From contig NZ_JARGCS010000030.1 of the NCBI RefSeq assembly GCF_029193575.1, positions 1 to 64,000 of the forward strand: a stretch of 64,000 nucleotides of DNA. Reading direction: 5' to 3'. This DNA comes from Pseudomonas entomophila. GTDB lineage: Bacteria > Pseudomonadota > Gammaproteobacteria > Pseudomonadales > Pseudomonadaceae. Position 1 is the stretch's first letter. Each line of letters begins with the position of its first letter. A program made the translations under genes and the position numbers. Of this stretch, positions 36,941 to 46,711 are shown one piece after another. The notes below the pieces were generated by a model that saw only the letters and a program-made list of their open reading frames with translations, was not told the DNA's origin and searched no databases.

Positions 36941-38386
36941 ATGGACCTCGCCCCCCGTTCCGATACCGCCGAGCCGAGCGACGCCGCCCCGGAGCGCAGG
37001 CCTTTCGACCTGTTGCGCTGGTATGCCTGGGTGAGCCTCGCGGTCATTCTCTCGGTGGCCGCCGGCCTGGGCCTGATCTCCAGCCGCTTCATCATTGACG
37101 AAAGCGTCGAGCGCGATGCCCTGCTGACCGCCCAGTTCATCACCTCCATCGCCGATGCCGAAGTACGCCACGTGTCGATCCCCAACGTGCGCACCATGGG
37201 CGAGTTGCTCGACCCGCGCCTGGACCACGCCATGCCCGACGTCGACCCCGAGGCCCGGCGCAAGGCGCGTGGCGAGTTCCTCGACCATGTCGCGCACTTG
37301 CCGGACATGCTCCTGGCCAACATCTACGCCCCCGACCGCACCGTGATCTGGTCGAGCAACCCGGCGCTGACCGGCAAGATGATCGAGGCCGACGAAGACC
37401 TGGAGCACGCGTTCGAGTACAAGATGCGCGTCTCGGCCAGCTACCACAGCTTTGACGATGCGCGCAGCGAGCAGAAGTTCGTGACGCCGCCGCAGCAGTT
37501 GGTCATCGAGAACTACATCCCGCTGTTCGACGCTGACGGCGAGCGGGTCACGGCGATGGTGGAGATCTACAAGGAGCCCCATGACCTGATCGTGCGCATC
37601 GAGCATGGGCTGATGCTTATCTGGCTGGCCACCATCGTGGGGGCCGGGCTGGTCTATGTCGGCCTGTACGGCATCATGCGCCGCGCCGTGGGGTTGATGG
37701 CCGTGCAGCAGAAACGCTTGATCAGCAACGAAACCTTCGTCGCCCTCGGCGAGATGTCTTCGGCGGTGGCCCACAGCCTGCGCAACCCCCTGGCCAGTAT
37801 TCGCTCTAGCGCCGAGTTGGCCCAAGCCTTTGACGAGGGGCCGGCGCAGCGCAACATCAACGACATCATCAACCAGGTCGACCGCATGTCGCACTGGGTG
37901 CGCCAGCTGTTGCAGTCGCTGCGTCCGCTGGGGGACGAGGCGGTGCCGGTGGACCTGCCCCAGGCCGTGCGCGAGAGCCTGCTGGCGTTCGACGTGCCGT
38001 TGCAGCGCGGCGGTGTGCAGTTGCAGCTCCAGCCGTTGCCCGCCGTGCAGGTGCTGGGCCAGCCGGAACTGCTCGGGCAGATTTTCAGCAGCCTGATCGC
38101 CAATGCCCTGGAGTCGATGGAGCAGGGAGGGGCGTTGCGTGTGGAGGTGGTGCGCCAAGACCGCCGCAGCCTGACTTTGCGCCTGTCGGACACCGGTCGC
38201 GGCATGAGCGAACAACAACAGCGCTTGGCATTCAGGCCATTCTTCACCACCAAGCAAGGCGGGCTGGGAGTGGGGTTGGTGCTGGTCAAGCGGACCATGG
38301 AGCGCTTCGGCGGCTCGGTGCGCTTGAACAGCAAAGAGGGGATGGGGACCTGTGTCTCGTTGAATTTCCGCGTGGCTAAGACCTGA
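36941..38386 (+). CDS. mnxS1: Sensor histidine kinase, MnxS1-like
   Basis: 481 residues from ATG 36941. Two membrane segments (about 30-50 and 220-242) enclose a periplasmic sensor region with ERDALLTAQFI and MGELLDPRLD. The cytoplasmic part has an H-box with His278 (VAHSLRNPLASIRSS), N-box ANALESM and G-boxes DTGRGMSE and GGLGVGLVLVK. No HAMP or PAS domain is evident. A close paralogue follows, then a sigma54 response regulator. This kinase-kinase-regulator arrangement is the mnxS1-mnxS2-mnxR locus shown in P. putida GB-1 to be required for Mn(II) oxidation; the assignment rests on architecture and order. Confidence 0.85.
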   Translation: MDLAPRSDTAEPSDAAPERRPFDLLRWYAWVSLAVILSVAAGLGLISSRFIIDESVERDALLTAQFITSIADAEVRHVSIPNVRTMGELLDPRLDHAMPDVDPEARRKARGEFLDHVAHLPDMLLANIYAPDRTVIWSSNPALTGKMIEADEDLEHAFEYKMRVSASYHSFDDARSEQKFVTPPQQLVIENYIPLFDADGERVTAMVEIYKEPHDLIVRIEHGLMLIWLATIVGAGLVYVGLYGIMRRAVGLMAVQQKRLISNETFVALGEMSSAVAHSLRNPLASIRSSAELAQAFDEGPAQRNINDIINQVDRMSHWVRQLLQSLRPLGDEAVPVDLPQAVRESLLAFDVPLQRGGVQLQLQPLPAVQVLGQPELLGQIFSSLIANALESMEQGGALRVEVVRQDRRSLTLRLSDTGRGMSEQQQRLAFRPFFTTKQGGLGVGLVLVKRTMERFGGSVRLNSKEGMGTCVSLNFRVAKT

Positions 38387-38667
38387 GTTTATTTCTCATC
38401 TTTCAAGCGTAATTTATTGATATTTATATGTTTTATATTTTTTAAGCATTTCCCCGATTGTGGGGAATTTTTCTCGATTACAGGTTATGTATATCGTTTA
38501 AGTTGTTGATTTATATTGCTTAAACGCCGTTGGCTGAGTTTTTGCTGGATTCCCCATGCGACAAATGGCGGCTGCGGCTTCCATGGCGAAATGCTATCAA
38601 CTTGCGATGGATGGCCAAGCAAGGCGTGATGGGTTTCAGGACCGGCATCCCAGGCGGGAGCGACGCG
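38387..38667 (+). promoter_or_regulatory. Sigma54 promoter and inverted repeat upstream of mnxS2
   Basis: 281 bp, unusually AT-rich in 38387-38530. TTGGCTGAGTTTTTGCT at 38530-38546 fits a sigma54 promoter (GG-N10-GC). TTCCCC-N6-GGGGAA at 38450-38467, about 75 bp upstream, is a candidate activator site with the same half-sites as those before the oxidase gene. Confidence 0.65.
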
Positions 38668-40129
38668 ATGCAGACGCTGCAAGACGATGTCTCCGACAAG
38701 GCTCCTCTACCGTCCAGTGGGCAGGCCGCGCCGTTGCGCGATTTCAACCTGCTGCGCTGGTTCTCGTTGATCAGCCTGCTGATCATCGCCTCGGTAGCTG
38801 GCGGCCTGGGCTACGTGTCGACGCGCTTCGTGGTGCGTGACAGTGTCGAACGCGACGCCATGCTCACTGCCCAGTTCATCCAGGCCATGGCCCAGGCCGA
38901 GGTGCGCCACTCGCAACTGCCGCCGGGCACGACGATGGGCGAACTGCTCGACCCGCGCCTGGACGGCCAGCACTTGCAGGTGCCTGCGGCACTTGCCGAA
39001 TCGACCCGGGTGGAGTTTCTCGACCACGTCGAGCACTTGCCCGACACCCTGTTGGCCAATGTCTATGCCCGCGACCACACCATCGTCTGGTCGACCAACC
39101 CGCAACTGATCGGCAAGCGCATCGACGCCGACGGCGACCTGGCCCACGCCTTCCGTTCGCGCAAGCCGGTCTCGGCCAGCTATCACAAGGCCGACGAAGA
39201 CCGCGAGGAACAGAGGTTCAAGCGCGAGCCGCGCTACCTGTTCATCGAGAACTACATCCCGTTGTTCGACAGCCAGGGTGAGCAGGTGCTGTCGATGGTG
39301 GAGATCTACAAGGAGCCGCAGGACCTGATCCGGCGTATCCAGCGTGGCTACGTGCTGATCTGGACCTCGACCCTGGTGGGCGGCGCGCTGATCTACTTCG
39401 GCCTGTTCTGGATCGTGCGCCGTGCCGCGCGCCTGCTGCATCACCAACAGGAGCGCCTGGTGGCCAGCGAGACCTACGTGGCGCTGGGCGAGATGTCCTC
39501 GGCGGTGGCCCACAGCCTGCGCAACCCGCTGGCCAACATCCGCTCCAGCGCCGAGCTGGCCCAGGAGATCGCCAGCCCGGCGGCGCAGAAGAACATCACC
39601 GACATCATCAGCCAGGTAGACCGCATGTCGCGCTGGGTGCGCGATCTGCTGGTGTCGCTGCGCCCGGCCAGTGACGAGGCCGAGGCGGTGGACCTGGTGG
39701 CGGCGCTGGAAGACACCCGCCTGGCCTTCGCCCAGCAGATCGAACGCCACGGCGTGCGTTTCAGTCAGCAGGGGCCGGCGACGCAATGGGTGACCAGCCA
39801 GCCGCTGCAGCTCACGCAGATCCTCAACAGCTTGTTCGCCAACGCCCTGGAGGCCATGCCCAAGGGCGGGGAGTTGCGCGCCGAGGTCGACGTGCTGGAG
39901 GGCCAGCGCGTGCGGCTGTTGCTCAGCGATACCGGCAAGGGCATGACCCAGCAGCAGGAACGGATGGTGTTCAAGCCGTTCTTCACCACCAAGCAGGGTG
40001 GCTTGGGCGTGGGCCTGGCCCTGGTCAAGCGGATCATGGAACGGTTTGGCGGCTCGGTCAGCCTGAGCAGCCGTGAGGAGGAAGGAACCCGTGTCAGCCT
40101 GATCTTCAACATTGCAGCGGGAGGGGACC

Positions 40130-40140
<11 letters not shown>
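38668..40140 (+). CDS. mnxS2: Sensor histidine kinase, MnxS2-like
   Basis: 490 residues from ATG 38668, chosen for GGAG 7 nt upstream. It is a close paralogue of the preceding kinase along its whole length: ERDAMLTAQFI, MGELLDPRLD, FIENYIPLFDSQGEQVLSMV in the sensor part, two membrane segments, His282 in VAHSLRNPLANIRSS, ANALEAMPKGG, DTGKGMTQ and GGLGVGLALVKR. Divergence is greatest in the periplasmic part and the linker, so the two kinases may sense different inputs. It overlaps mnxR by 11 nt and has its own sigma54-type promoter. Confidence 0.85.
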
Positions 40141-41554
<1,414 letters not shown>

Positions 41555-41559
41555 TACGC

Positions 41560-41655
41560 CGGGCCTCATTGCGGGGCAGGCCCGCTCCAGGTACCGCGCA
41601 GTTTCTAGGGGCAGCGGTGAACCTGAAGGCGCGGGTTTGCCCCGCGCTGGGGCCT
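41560..41655. repeat. REPIN between convergent genes
   Basis: GGGCCTCATTGCGGGGCAGGCCCGC faces an inverted GCGCGGGTTTGCCCCGCGCTGGGGCC. It separates mnxR from the convergent small exported-protein gene. Confidence 0.75.
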
Positions 41656-41942
41656 CAAGGCTTGCCACCATTCCCTTGGCCACCCGTCCCTTCCGAACCA
41701 CTGCCCTCCATGCCCGGCAAATCCCGGTTGTCATCCATCTTCGCCGGCGGGCTCTCGGGGTCATTACCCTGGATGCGCGGGTCGGTATCCCGTGGCATGG
41801 GCTTCTCGATCGGGTTCAAGGTACTGTCGACCCCCGGTTGCGGCGCCGGGTTGTGCGGGTCGTCCGGGTAGGTGGTGCCGGTGCCCACCGCCAAGGCCAG
41901 CGGTGAGCAGAGCAGGGCGGCGAGCAGCAGGAATCGTTTCAT
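41655..41942 (-). CDS. Small exported Pro/Gly-rich protein
   Basis: 95 residues; AGGAGC ribosome site 8 nt before ATG. A clear signal peptide (MKRFLLLAALLCSPLALA) is followed by a low-complexity mature region rich in Pro, Asp, Gly and Asn (TYPDDPHNPAPQPG, GSGSEGTGGQGNGGKP). No Cys for lipidation follows the signal, so it is periplasmic or secreted. Family not recognised. Confidence 0.8.
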   Translation of the reverse strand: MKRFLLLAALLCSPLALAVGTGTTYPDDPHNPAPQPGVDSTLNPIEKPMPRDTDPRIQGNDPESPPAKMDDNRDLPGMEGSGSEGTGGQGNGGKP

Positions 41943-42027
41943 GGTTCAGGCTCCTTGCGACGGTGGGCAACGGGTTAACCGTTTGGCCCCACCGCTATCA
42001 GCAAGGTGCCATCATCCCGACCAGCGG

Positions 42028-43380
42028 TCACACCACCAGTGAAAGCAGCATGATGAAGATGATCCCAACCACCGACAGGATGGTCTCCATCATGCTCCAG
42101 GTCTTGAAGGTCTCGGCCACGGTCATGTTGAAGTACTGCTTGACCAGCCAGAAGCCCGCGTCGTTGACGTGCGACAGGATCAGCGAGCCGGCCCCGGTGG
42201 CCAGCACCAGCAGTTCACGGTTCACCCCCGGCACCAGGTCGATGACCGGCGCGACGATGCCGGCGCCCGTGATGGTGGCGACCGTCGCCGAGCCGGTGGC
42301 GATGCGGATCACCGCCGCCACCAGCCAGGCCAGCAGAATCGGCGAGATCTCGGCCTGCACCGCCATCTGCCCGATCACGTTGCCGACGCCGGTGTCCACC
42401 AGCATCTGCTTGAAGCCACCGCCGGCGCCGACGATCAGCACGATCGCGGCGGTGGGTGCCAGGCTCTGGTCGAGCATCTTCATGATTTGCTGGCGCGAGA
42501 AGCCACGGGCCGCGCCGAAGGTGTAGAAGGCCAGCAGCAGGGCGGCGAGCAGGGCGGTGATGGGGTGGCCGATCAGGTCCATCCATTGGCGCACGAGATG
42601 CTCGGCCGGCAACACCACGTCGGCGAAGGTCTTGAGCAGCATCAGCGCCACCGGCAGCAGTACGGTGACCAGGGTGATGGTGAAGCTCGGCAGGTTCTTC
42701 TGGTCGGACTCGCGGGCGATCTGGTCCATCAACTCCTGGGACGGGTTGCCGGGGATGTAGCGCGAGATGAAATTACCGAACAGCGGGCCGGCGATCACCG
42801 CGGTGGGCAATGCCACCAGCAGGCCGTAGAAAATGGTCTTGCCGATGTCGGCGTGGAAGATGCCGATCGCCAGCAGCGGCCCCGGATGGGGCGGGACCAG
42901 GCCGTGGACGACGGACAGCCCGGCCAGCAGCGGGATGCCGATCTTCACCAGCGACACGCCCGAGCGTCGGGCGACGATGAACACCAGCGGGATCAGCAGC
43001 ACGAAGCCGATCTCGAAGAACAGCGGGATGCCCACCAGGAAGGCGGCGAACATCATCGCCCAGTGCACTTTCGCTTTGCCAAAGGCGTGGATCAGCGTCT
43101 GCGCGATCTGGTCGGCGCCGCCGGAGTCGGCCATCAGCTTGCCGAGCATGGTGCCCAGGGCCAGGACGATGCCGACGAAGCCCAGCACCCCGCCGAAGCC
43201 GTCCTGGAACGACTTCATGACCTTGGCCACCGGCATGCCGGAAGTCAGGCCCAGGAAGCCTGCGGCCAGGGTCAGTGCGACGAAGGGGTGGACCTTGAAA
43301 TGGGTGATCAGCAGGATCAGCCCGACGATGGTTACCAGGGCGTCGAGCAACAGGAAGGTATCGGTAGCCAGTCCGAACAT
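42028..43380 (-). CDS. gntP: Gluconate:H+ symporter
   Basis: 450 residues with about twelve membrane segments. The GntP family is recognised by GMPVAKVMKSFQDGFGGVLGFVGIVLALGTMLGKLM, LVPPHPGPLLAIG and the C-terminal LILSHVNDAGFWLVKQYF. Length is exact for the family. An operator-like palindrome lies upstream at 43454-43467. Transcribed in the same direction as gntK but separated by 111 bp with its own operator. Confidence 0.93.
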   Translation of the reverse strand: MFGLATDTFLLLDALVTIVGLILLITHFKVHPFVALTLAAGFLGLTSGMPVAKVMKSFQDGFGGVLGFVGIVLALGTMLGKLMADSGGADQIAQTLIHAFGKAKVHWAMMFAAFLVGIPLFFEIGFVLLIPLVFIVARRSGVSLVKIGIPLLAGLSVVHGLVPPHPGPLLAIGIFHADIGKTIFYGLLVALPTAVIAGPLFGNFISRYIPGNPSQELMDQIARESDQKNLPSFTITLVTVLLPVALMLLKTFADVVLPAEHLVRQWMDLIGHPITALLAALLLAFYTFGAARGFSRQQIMKMLDQSLAPTAAIVLIVGAGGGFKQMLVDTGVGNVIGQMAVQAEISPILLAWLVAAVIRIATGSATVATITGAGIVAPVIDLVPGVNRELLVLATGAGSLILSHVNDAGFWLVKQYFNMTVAETFKTWSMMETILSVVGIIFIMLLSLVV

Positions 43381-43453
43381 GGTTCGTATGCCTCGGTCTT
43401 GTCGTTGTTGTAGTGGCGAAACGTTGTGGAGCTTGCGACGGGTTCAAGCGTCG

Positions 43454-43467
43454 AGACAGCGCTGTCT
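43454..43467. promoter_or_regulatory. GntR operator, gntP promoter
   Basis: Perfect 14-bp palindrome AGACAGCGCTGTCT about 75 bp upstream of the gntP start. Related copies lie before gntK and gntR. Confidence 0.75.
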
Positions 43468-43491
43468 TTGGTGAGCCGGAAAACCGCCCGC

Positions 43492-44031
43492 TCAGGCGAT
43501 CCGCGCCAGCGCCTGCTCACCGTGGGGCTTTAGCCAGGCGTGCACACGCTCGGCGAGCGTGTCGATGGATTGGCTGGCGTCCAGTGCCAGGGTCAGGGGT
43601 TCGCCGTGCGGCGCTTCGAGGGCGGCGAACTGGCTGTCGATCAGGCTGGCCGGCATGAAGTGGCCGGGGCGGGCGAGCACGCGCTTCTCGGCTTCGGCCG
43701 GGGTCAGTTCGAGGAACACGAAGCCCAGGCCCGGTACGGCAGCGCGCAAGGTCTCGCGGTAACGGCGCTTGAGTGCCGAGCAGGTCAGGATGGGGCGCTC
43801 GCCGGCCTGGATGCTGGCTTGCAGCTCCTGGCCCAGACGCACCAGCCAGCCCGCGCGGTCGTTATCGTCCAGCGGGGTGCCAGCGCTCATCTTCTGGATG
43901 TTTTCGGCAGGGTGGAAGGCATCGCCTTCGATCAGGCGACCGCCGCTGCGGGCCGCGATGGCCGAACCGACCACGCTCTTGCCGCAACCGGCCACGCCCA
44001 TTACCACGAGTGCGGACAGGGAAGGGTTCAT
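43492..44031 (-). CDS. gntK: Gluconokinase
   Basis: 179 residues from ATG 44031 with AGGAGG at 5 nt. P-loop VMGVAGCGKSVVGSAIA, substrate segment EGDAFHPAENIQKMSAGTPLDDNDRAGWL and CSALKRRYRETLR are diagnostic of GntK. It phosphorylates gluconate to 6-phosphogluconate for the Entner-Doudoroff pathway. Confidence 0.95.
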   Translation of the reverse strand: MNPSLSALVVMGVAGCGKSVVGSAIAARSGGRLIEGDAFHPAENIQKMSAGTPLDDNDRAGWLVRLGQELQASIQAGERPILTCSALKRRYRETLRAAVPGLGFVFLELTPAEAEKRVLARPGHFMPASLIDSQFAALEAPHGEPLTLALDASQSIDTLAERVHAWLKPHGEQALARIA

Positions 44032-44050
44032 CAGTACCTCCTGCGGGGTG

Positions 44051-44064
44051 AGATAGCGCTGTCT
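44051..44064. promoter_or_regulatory. GntR operator, gntK promoter
   Basis: AGATAGCGCTGTCT, one mismatch from the perfect palindrome before gntP, lies about 20 bp upstream of the gntK start where it would overlap the promoter or leader. Confidence 0.7.
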
Positions 44065-44167
44065 CAAGCTCGAAGAGCGATGGTGCGGGCGCCACCCTCC
44101 CGGGTGTTATTGGTTTTGTCAGACGCAGTATGGACGCCAGGCCGAAGATTACGTTGCCTGTGTCCTG

Positions 44168-44181
44168 AGACAGCGCTACCT
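44168..44181. promoter_or_regulatory. GntR operator, gntR promoter
   Basis: AGACAGCGCTACCT, a third and more diverged copy, lies about 46 bp upstream of gntR. Together with the gntK copy it occupies the divergent gntK/gntR region and implies autoregulation. Confidence 0.65.
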
Positions 44182-44226
44182 TAGAGGCCGTTCCCCTTCC
44201 TGGCAAGTAGTAAAATTACAACACCC

Positions 44227-45246
44227 ATGTCCCGTACAGGCTCCCGTACCACCGGTCGCCCCACCCTGGCCGAAGTCGCCAGGCTCTCCGGCGTTTCCCC
44301 GATCACCGCTTCGCGTGCCCTGCGCGGCGTCAGCACGGTGGCCCCACCCTTGGTGGAAAAAGTGATGGCCGCCGCCGCCAGCTTGGGTTACGTGGCCAAC
44401 CCCGCAGCCCGCGCCCTGGCTTCGGCGCGCAGCCAGTCGGTGGTGGTGCTGATTCCGTCGTTGTCCAACCAACTGTTCATCGACACCCTCGAGGCCATCC
44501 ACGAGGTCATGCGCCCGCGCGGCCTTGAAGTGCTGATCGGCAACTATCACTACGATATCGCCGAAGAAGAAAACCTCATTCGCAACTACCTGGCCTACCA
44601 GCCGTGCGGCATGCTGCTCACCGGCTTCGAGCGCAGCGATGCCGCGCGGCAGATGCTTGCGGCCAGCGCTGTGCCCTGCGTGCACATGATGGAGCTGGGC
44701 GGTGCGCCGGAGGCGCTTTCGGTAGGGTTTTCCCAGCAGCAGGCGGGGGCCGCTGCCGCGCGTCACTTGCTCGAGCGTGGTCGTCGGCGCCTGGCCTTCA
44801 TCGCCGCACAGCTCGACCCGCGGGTGATGCAACGCGCCGAGGGGTTCCGCCAGGCCCTGGCCGAGGCTGGGCTGCCGGCGCCGGAATTGGAGATGCTGGA
44901 CCCGCAACCATCGTCCATCGGCCTGGGCGGCACGCTGTTCAGTCGTCTGCTGGCGAAGGCGCCGGATGTCGACGGGATCTTCTTCTGCAACGACGACCTG
45001 GCCCAAGGCGCGGTGCTCCAGGCACTGCGCGAGGGTATCGAGGTGCCGAAGCGGGTGGCGATGGTGGGCTTCAACGACCTGCCGGCGTCGGCGCACATGG
45101 TGCCTAGGCTGACCTCGATCCGCACGCCTAGGGCGGCGGTGGGGCGCAGCGCGGCGCAGGCGCTGCTGAGCCTGCTGGACGGCAAGCGGGTGGCGGTGGC
45201 GCAGCAGGACCTGGGGTTCGAGTTGATGGTGCGGGAGAGTTCCTGA
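44227..45246 (+). CDS. gntR: LacI-family gluconate repressor
   Basis: 339 residues. N-terminal LacI helix-turn-helix (TLAEVARLSGVSPITASRALRGVSTVAPPLVEKV) with hinge NPAARALASARSQ, then a periplasmic-binding-like effector domain (VVVLIPSLSNQLFIDTLEAI, DGIFFCNDDLAQGAVLQAL). It is divergent from gntK. Three palindromes with core AGCGCT lie before gntP, gntK and gntR, consistent with repression relieved by gluconate or 6-phosphogluconate. Confidence 0.92.
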   Translation: MSRTGSRTTGRPTLAEVARLSGVSPITASRALRGVSTVAPPLVEKVMAAAASLGYVANPAARALASARSQSVVVLIPSLSNQLFIDTLEAIHEVMRPRGLEVLIGNYHYDIAEEENLIRNYLAYQPCGMLLTGFERSDAARQMLAASAVPCVHMMELGGAPEALSVGFSQQQAGAAAARHLLERGRRRLAFIAAQLDPRVMQRAEGFRQALAEAGLPAPELEMLDPQPSSIGLGGTLFSRLLAKAPDVDGIFFCNDDLAQGAVLQALREGIEVPKRVAMVGFNDLPASAHMVPRLTSIRTPRAAVGRSAAQALLSLLDGKRVAVAQQDLGFELMVRESS

Positions 45247-45391
45247 GGGCCGCGGTGCCTGAGCGGGCTAGGGCCGGCACCCCAGCCCATAACGCCCCCC
45301 CGGCATAATCCCTAGGTGATATCAGAACGCTTGCATGGCAGCGGCGCCCATCTATGCTCAGGAAACCCCGCGCATAAAGGAATCCGGTCTC

Positions 45392-46711
45392 ATGTTCGAG
45401 TATCACCGCAAGTCCGACCTGGTCGAGATCCAGCGCTGCCGGCAGGCGCTGGTGGGCATGGATGCCAAGCTGGCGGCGATCAGCCGTTCGATGGCGATGA
45501 TCGAGTTCGCGCCCGATGGCACCATCCTGGATGCCAACGACAACTTTTGCGCGACGATGGGTTACAGCGCCGACGAGATCCATGGCAAGCACCATCGGCT
45601 GTTCTGCACCCCGACCTACGCCAAAAGCGCCGAATACCAGCAATTGTGGCGCGAGCTGGGCCAGGGCAAGGCGATCAGCGGCACCTTCGAGCGTGTCGAC
45701 AAGGGCGGTCGCGAGGTTTGGCTCGAGGCCAGCTACATGCCCGTGCTCGACGAGCGCCAGCAGGTCACCAGCGTGATCAAGGTGGCGTCGGACATCACCC
45801 GGCGGGTCAACGACGAGCACGAGAGTGAAAGCCTGCTCAAGGCCATTGGCCGCTCCATGGCGGTGATCGAGTTCACCCCCGAAGGGCGGGTCATCACCGC
45901 CAACCAGAATTTCCTCGACACCATGGGTTACCGCCTGGAAGAAGTGGTGGGGCGCCATCACGGCCTGTTCTGCCTGCCCCATGAGCGCGAGTCGGCGCAG
46001 TACCGAGAGTTCTGGGCCTCGCTCAACCGCGGCGAGTACCACTCGCACCGCTTCGAGCGCATCAACAAGCACGGCCAGACCGTGTACCTGGAAGCCTCCT
46101 ACAACCCGATCTTCGACAACAAGGGCCGCCTGTACAAGGTGGTGAAGTTCGCCAGCGACATCACACACCAGGTCAGCACCCAGCAGAGTGCCGCCGATGC
46201 CGCCCACGCCAGCTCCGTGCAGACCGACGCCTGCGCGCGCAAAGGCACCCAGGTGGTGCAGCAGGCGGTGCAGGTGATCGAGCAGATTTCCGTCGAGCTC
46301 AACGACGCGGCGCGCAGCATCGATGCGGTGAGCAAGCAGTCGGAGCAGATTGGGCAGATCGTGTTGACCATCCGTGGCATTGCCGACCAGACCAACCTGC
46401 TGGCGCTCAACGCCGCCATCGAGGCCGCCCGCGCTGGCGAGCACGGGCGCGGTTTCGCGGTGGTGGCGGACGAAGTACGCAGCCTGGCGGCACGCACCAG
46501 CAAGGCGACCCTGGAGATCGTCGAGGTGGTGCGGCAGAACCATGACTTGTCATTGACCGCGGTGGCCAGCATGCAGTCGAGCTTGTCGCGCACCGACCTG
46601 GGCGTGGAGCTGGCCAACGAGGCCGGCACGGTGATCATGGAGATCCAGCAGGGCTCACGCCACGTGGTCGACGCCATCAGCCAGATCAGTTCGACCCTGC
46701 AATTGCACTGA
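45392..46711 (+). CDS. bdlA: Soluble PAS-PAS-MCP chemoreceptor-like protein (BdlA-like)
   Basis: 439 residues from ATG 45392. Two tandem PAS domains (about 25-145 and 147-265; [20 protein letters not shown] and [20 protein letters not shown]) are followed by a short methyl-accepting signalling domain with the hairpin [35 protein letters not shown]. No membrane segment or HAMP, so it is cytoplasmic. The architecture is that of P. aeruginosa BdlA, involved in biofilm dispersion; equivalence of function is inferred. Its last 26 bp overlap the end of the convergent hybrid kinase. Confidence 0.85.
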   Translation: MFEYHRKSDLVEIQRCRQALVGMDAKLAAISRSMAMIEFAPDGTILDANDNFCATMGYSADEIHGKHHRLFCTPTYAKSAEYQQLWRELGQGKAISGTFERVDKGGREVWLEASYMPVLDERQQVTSVIKVASDITRRVNDEHESESLLKAIGRSMAVIEFTPEGRVITANQNFLDTMGYRLEEVVGRHHGLFCLPHERESAQYREFWASLNRGEYHSHRFERINKHGQTVYLEASYNPIFDNKGRLYKVVKFASDITHQVSTQQSAADAAHASSVQTDACARKGTQVVQQAVQVIEQISVELNDAARSIDAVSKQSEQIGQIVLTIRGIADQTNLLALNAAIEAARAGEHGRGFAVVADEVRSLAARTSKATLEIVEVVRQNHDLSLTAVASMQSSLSRTDLGVELANEAGTVIMEIQQGSRHVVDAISQISSTLQLH

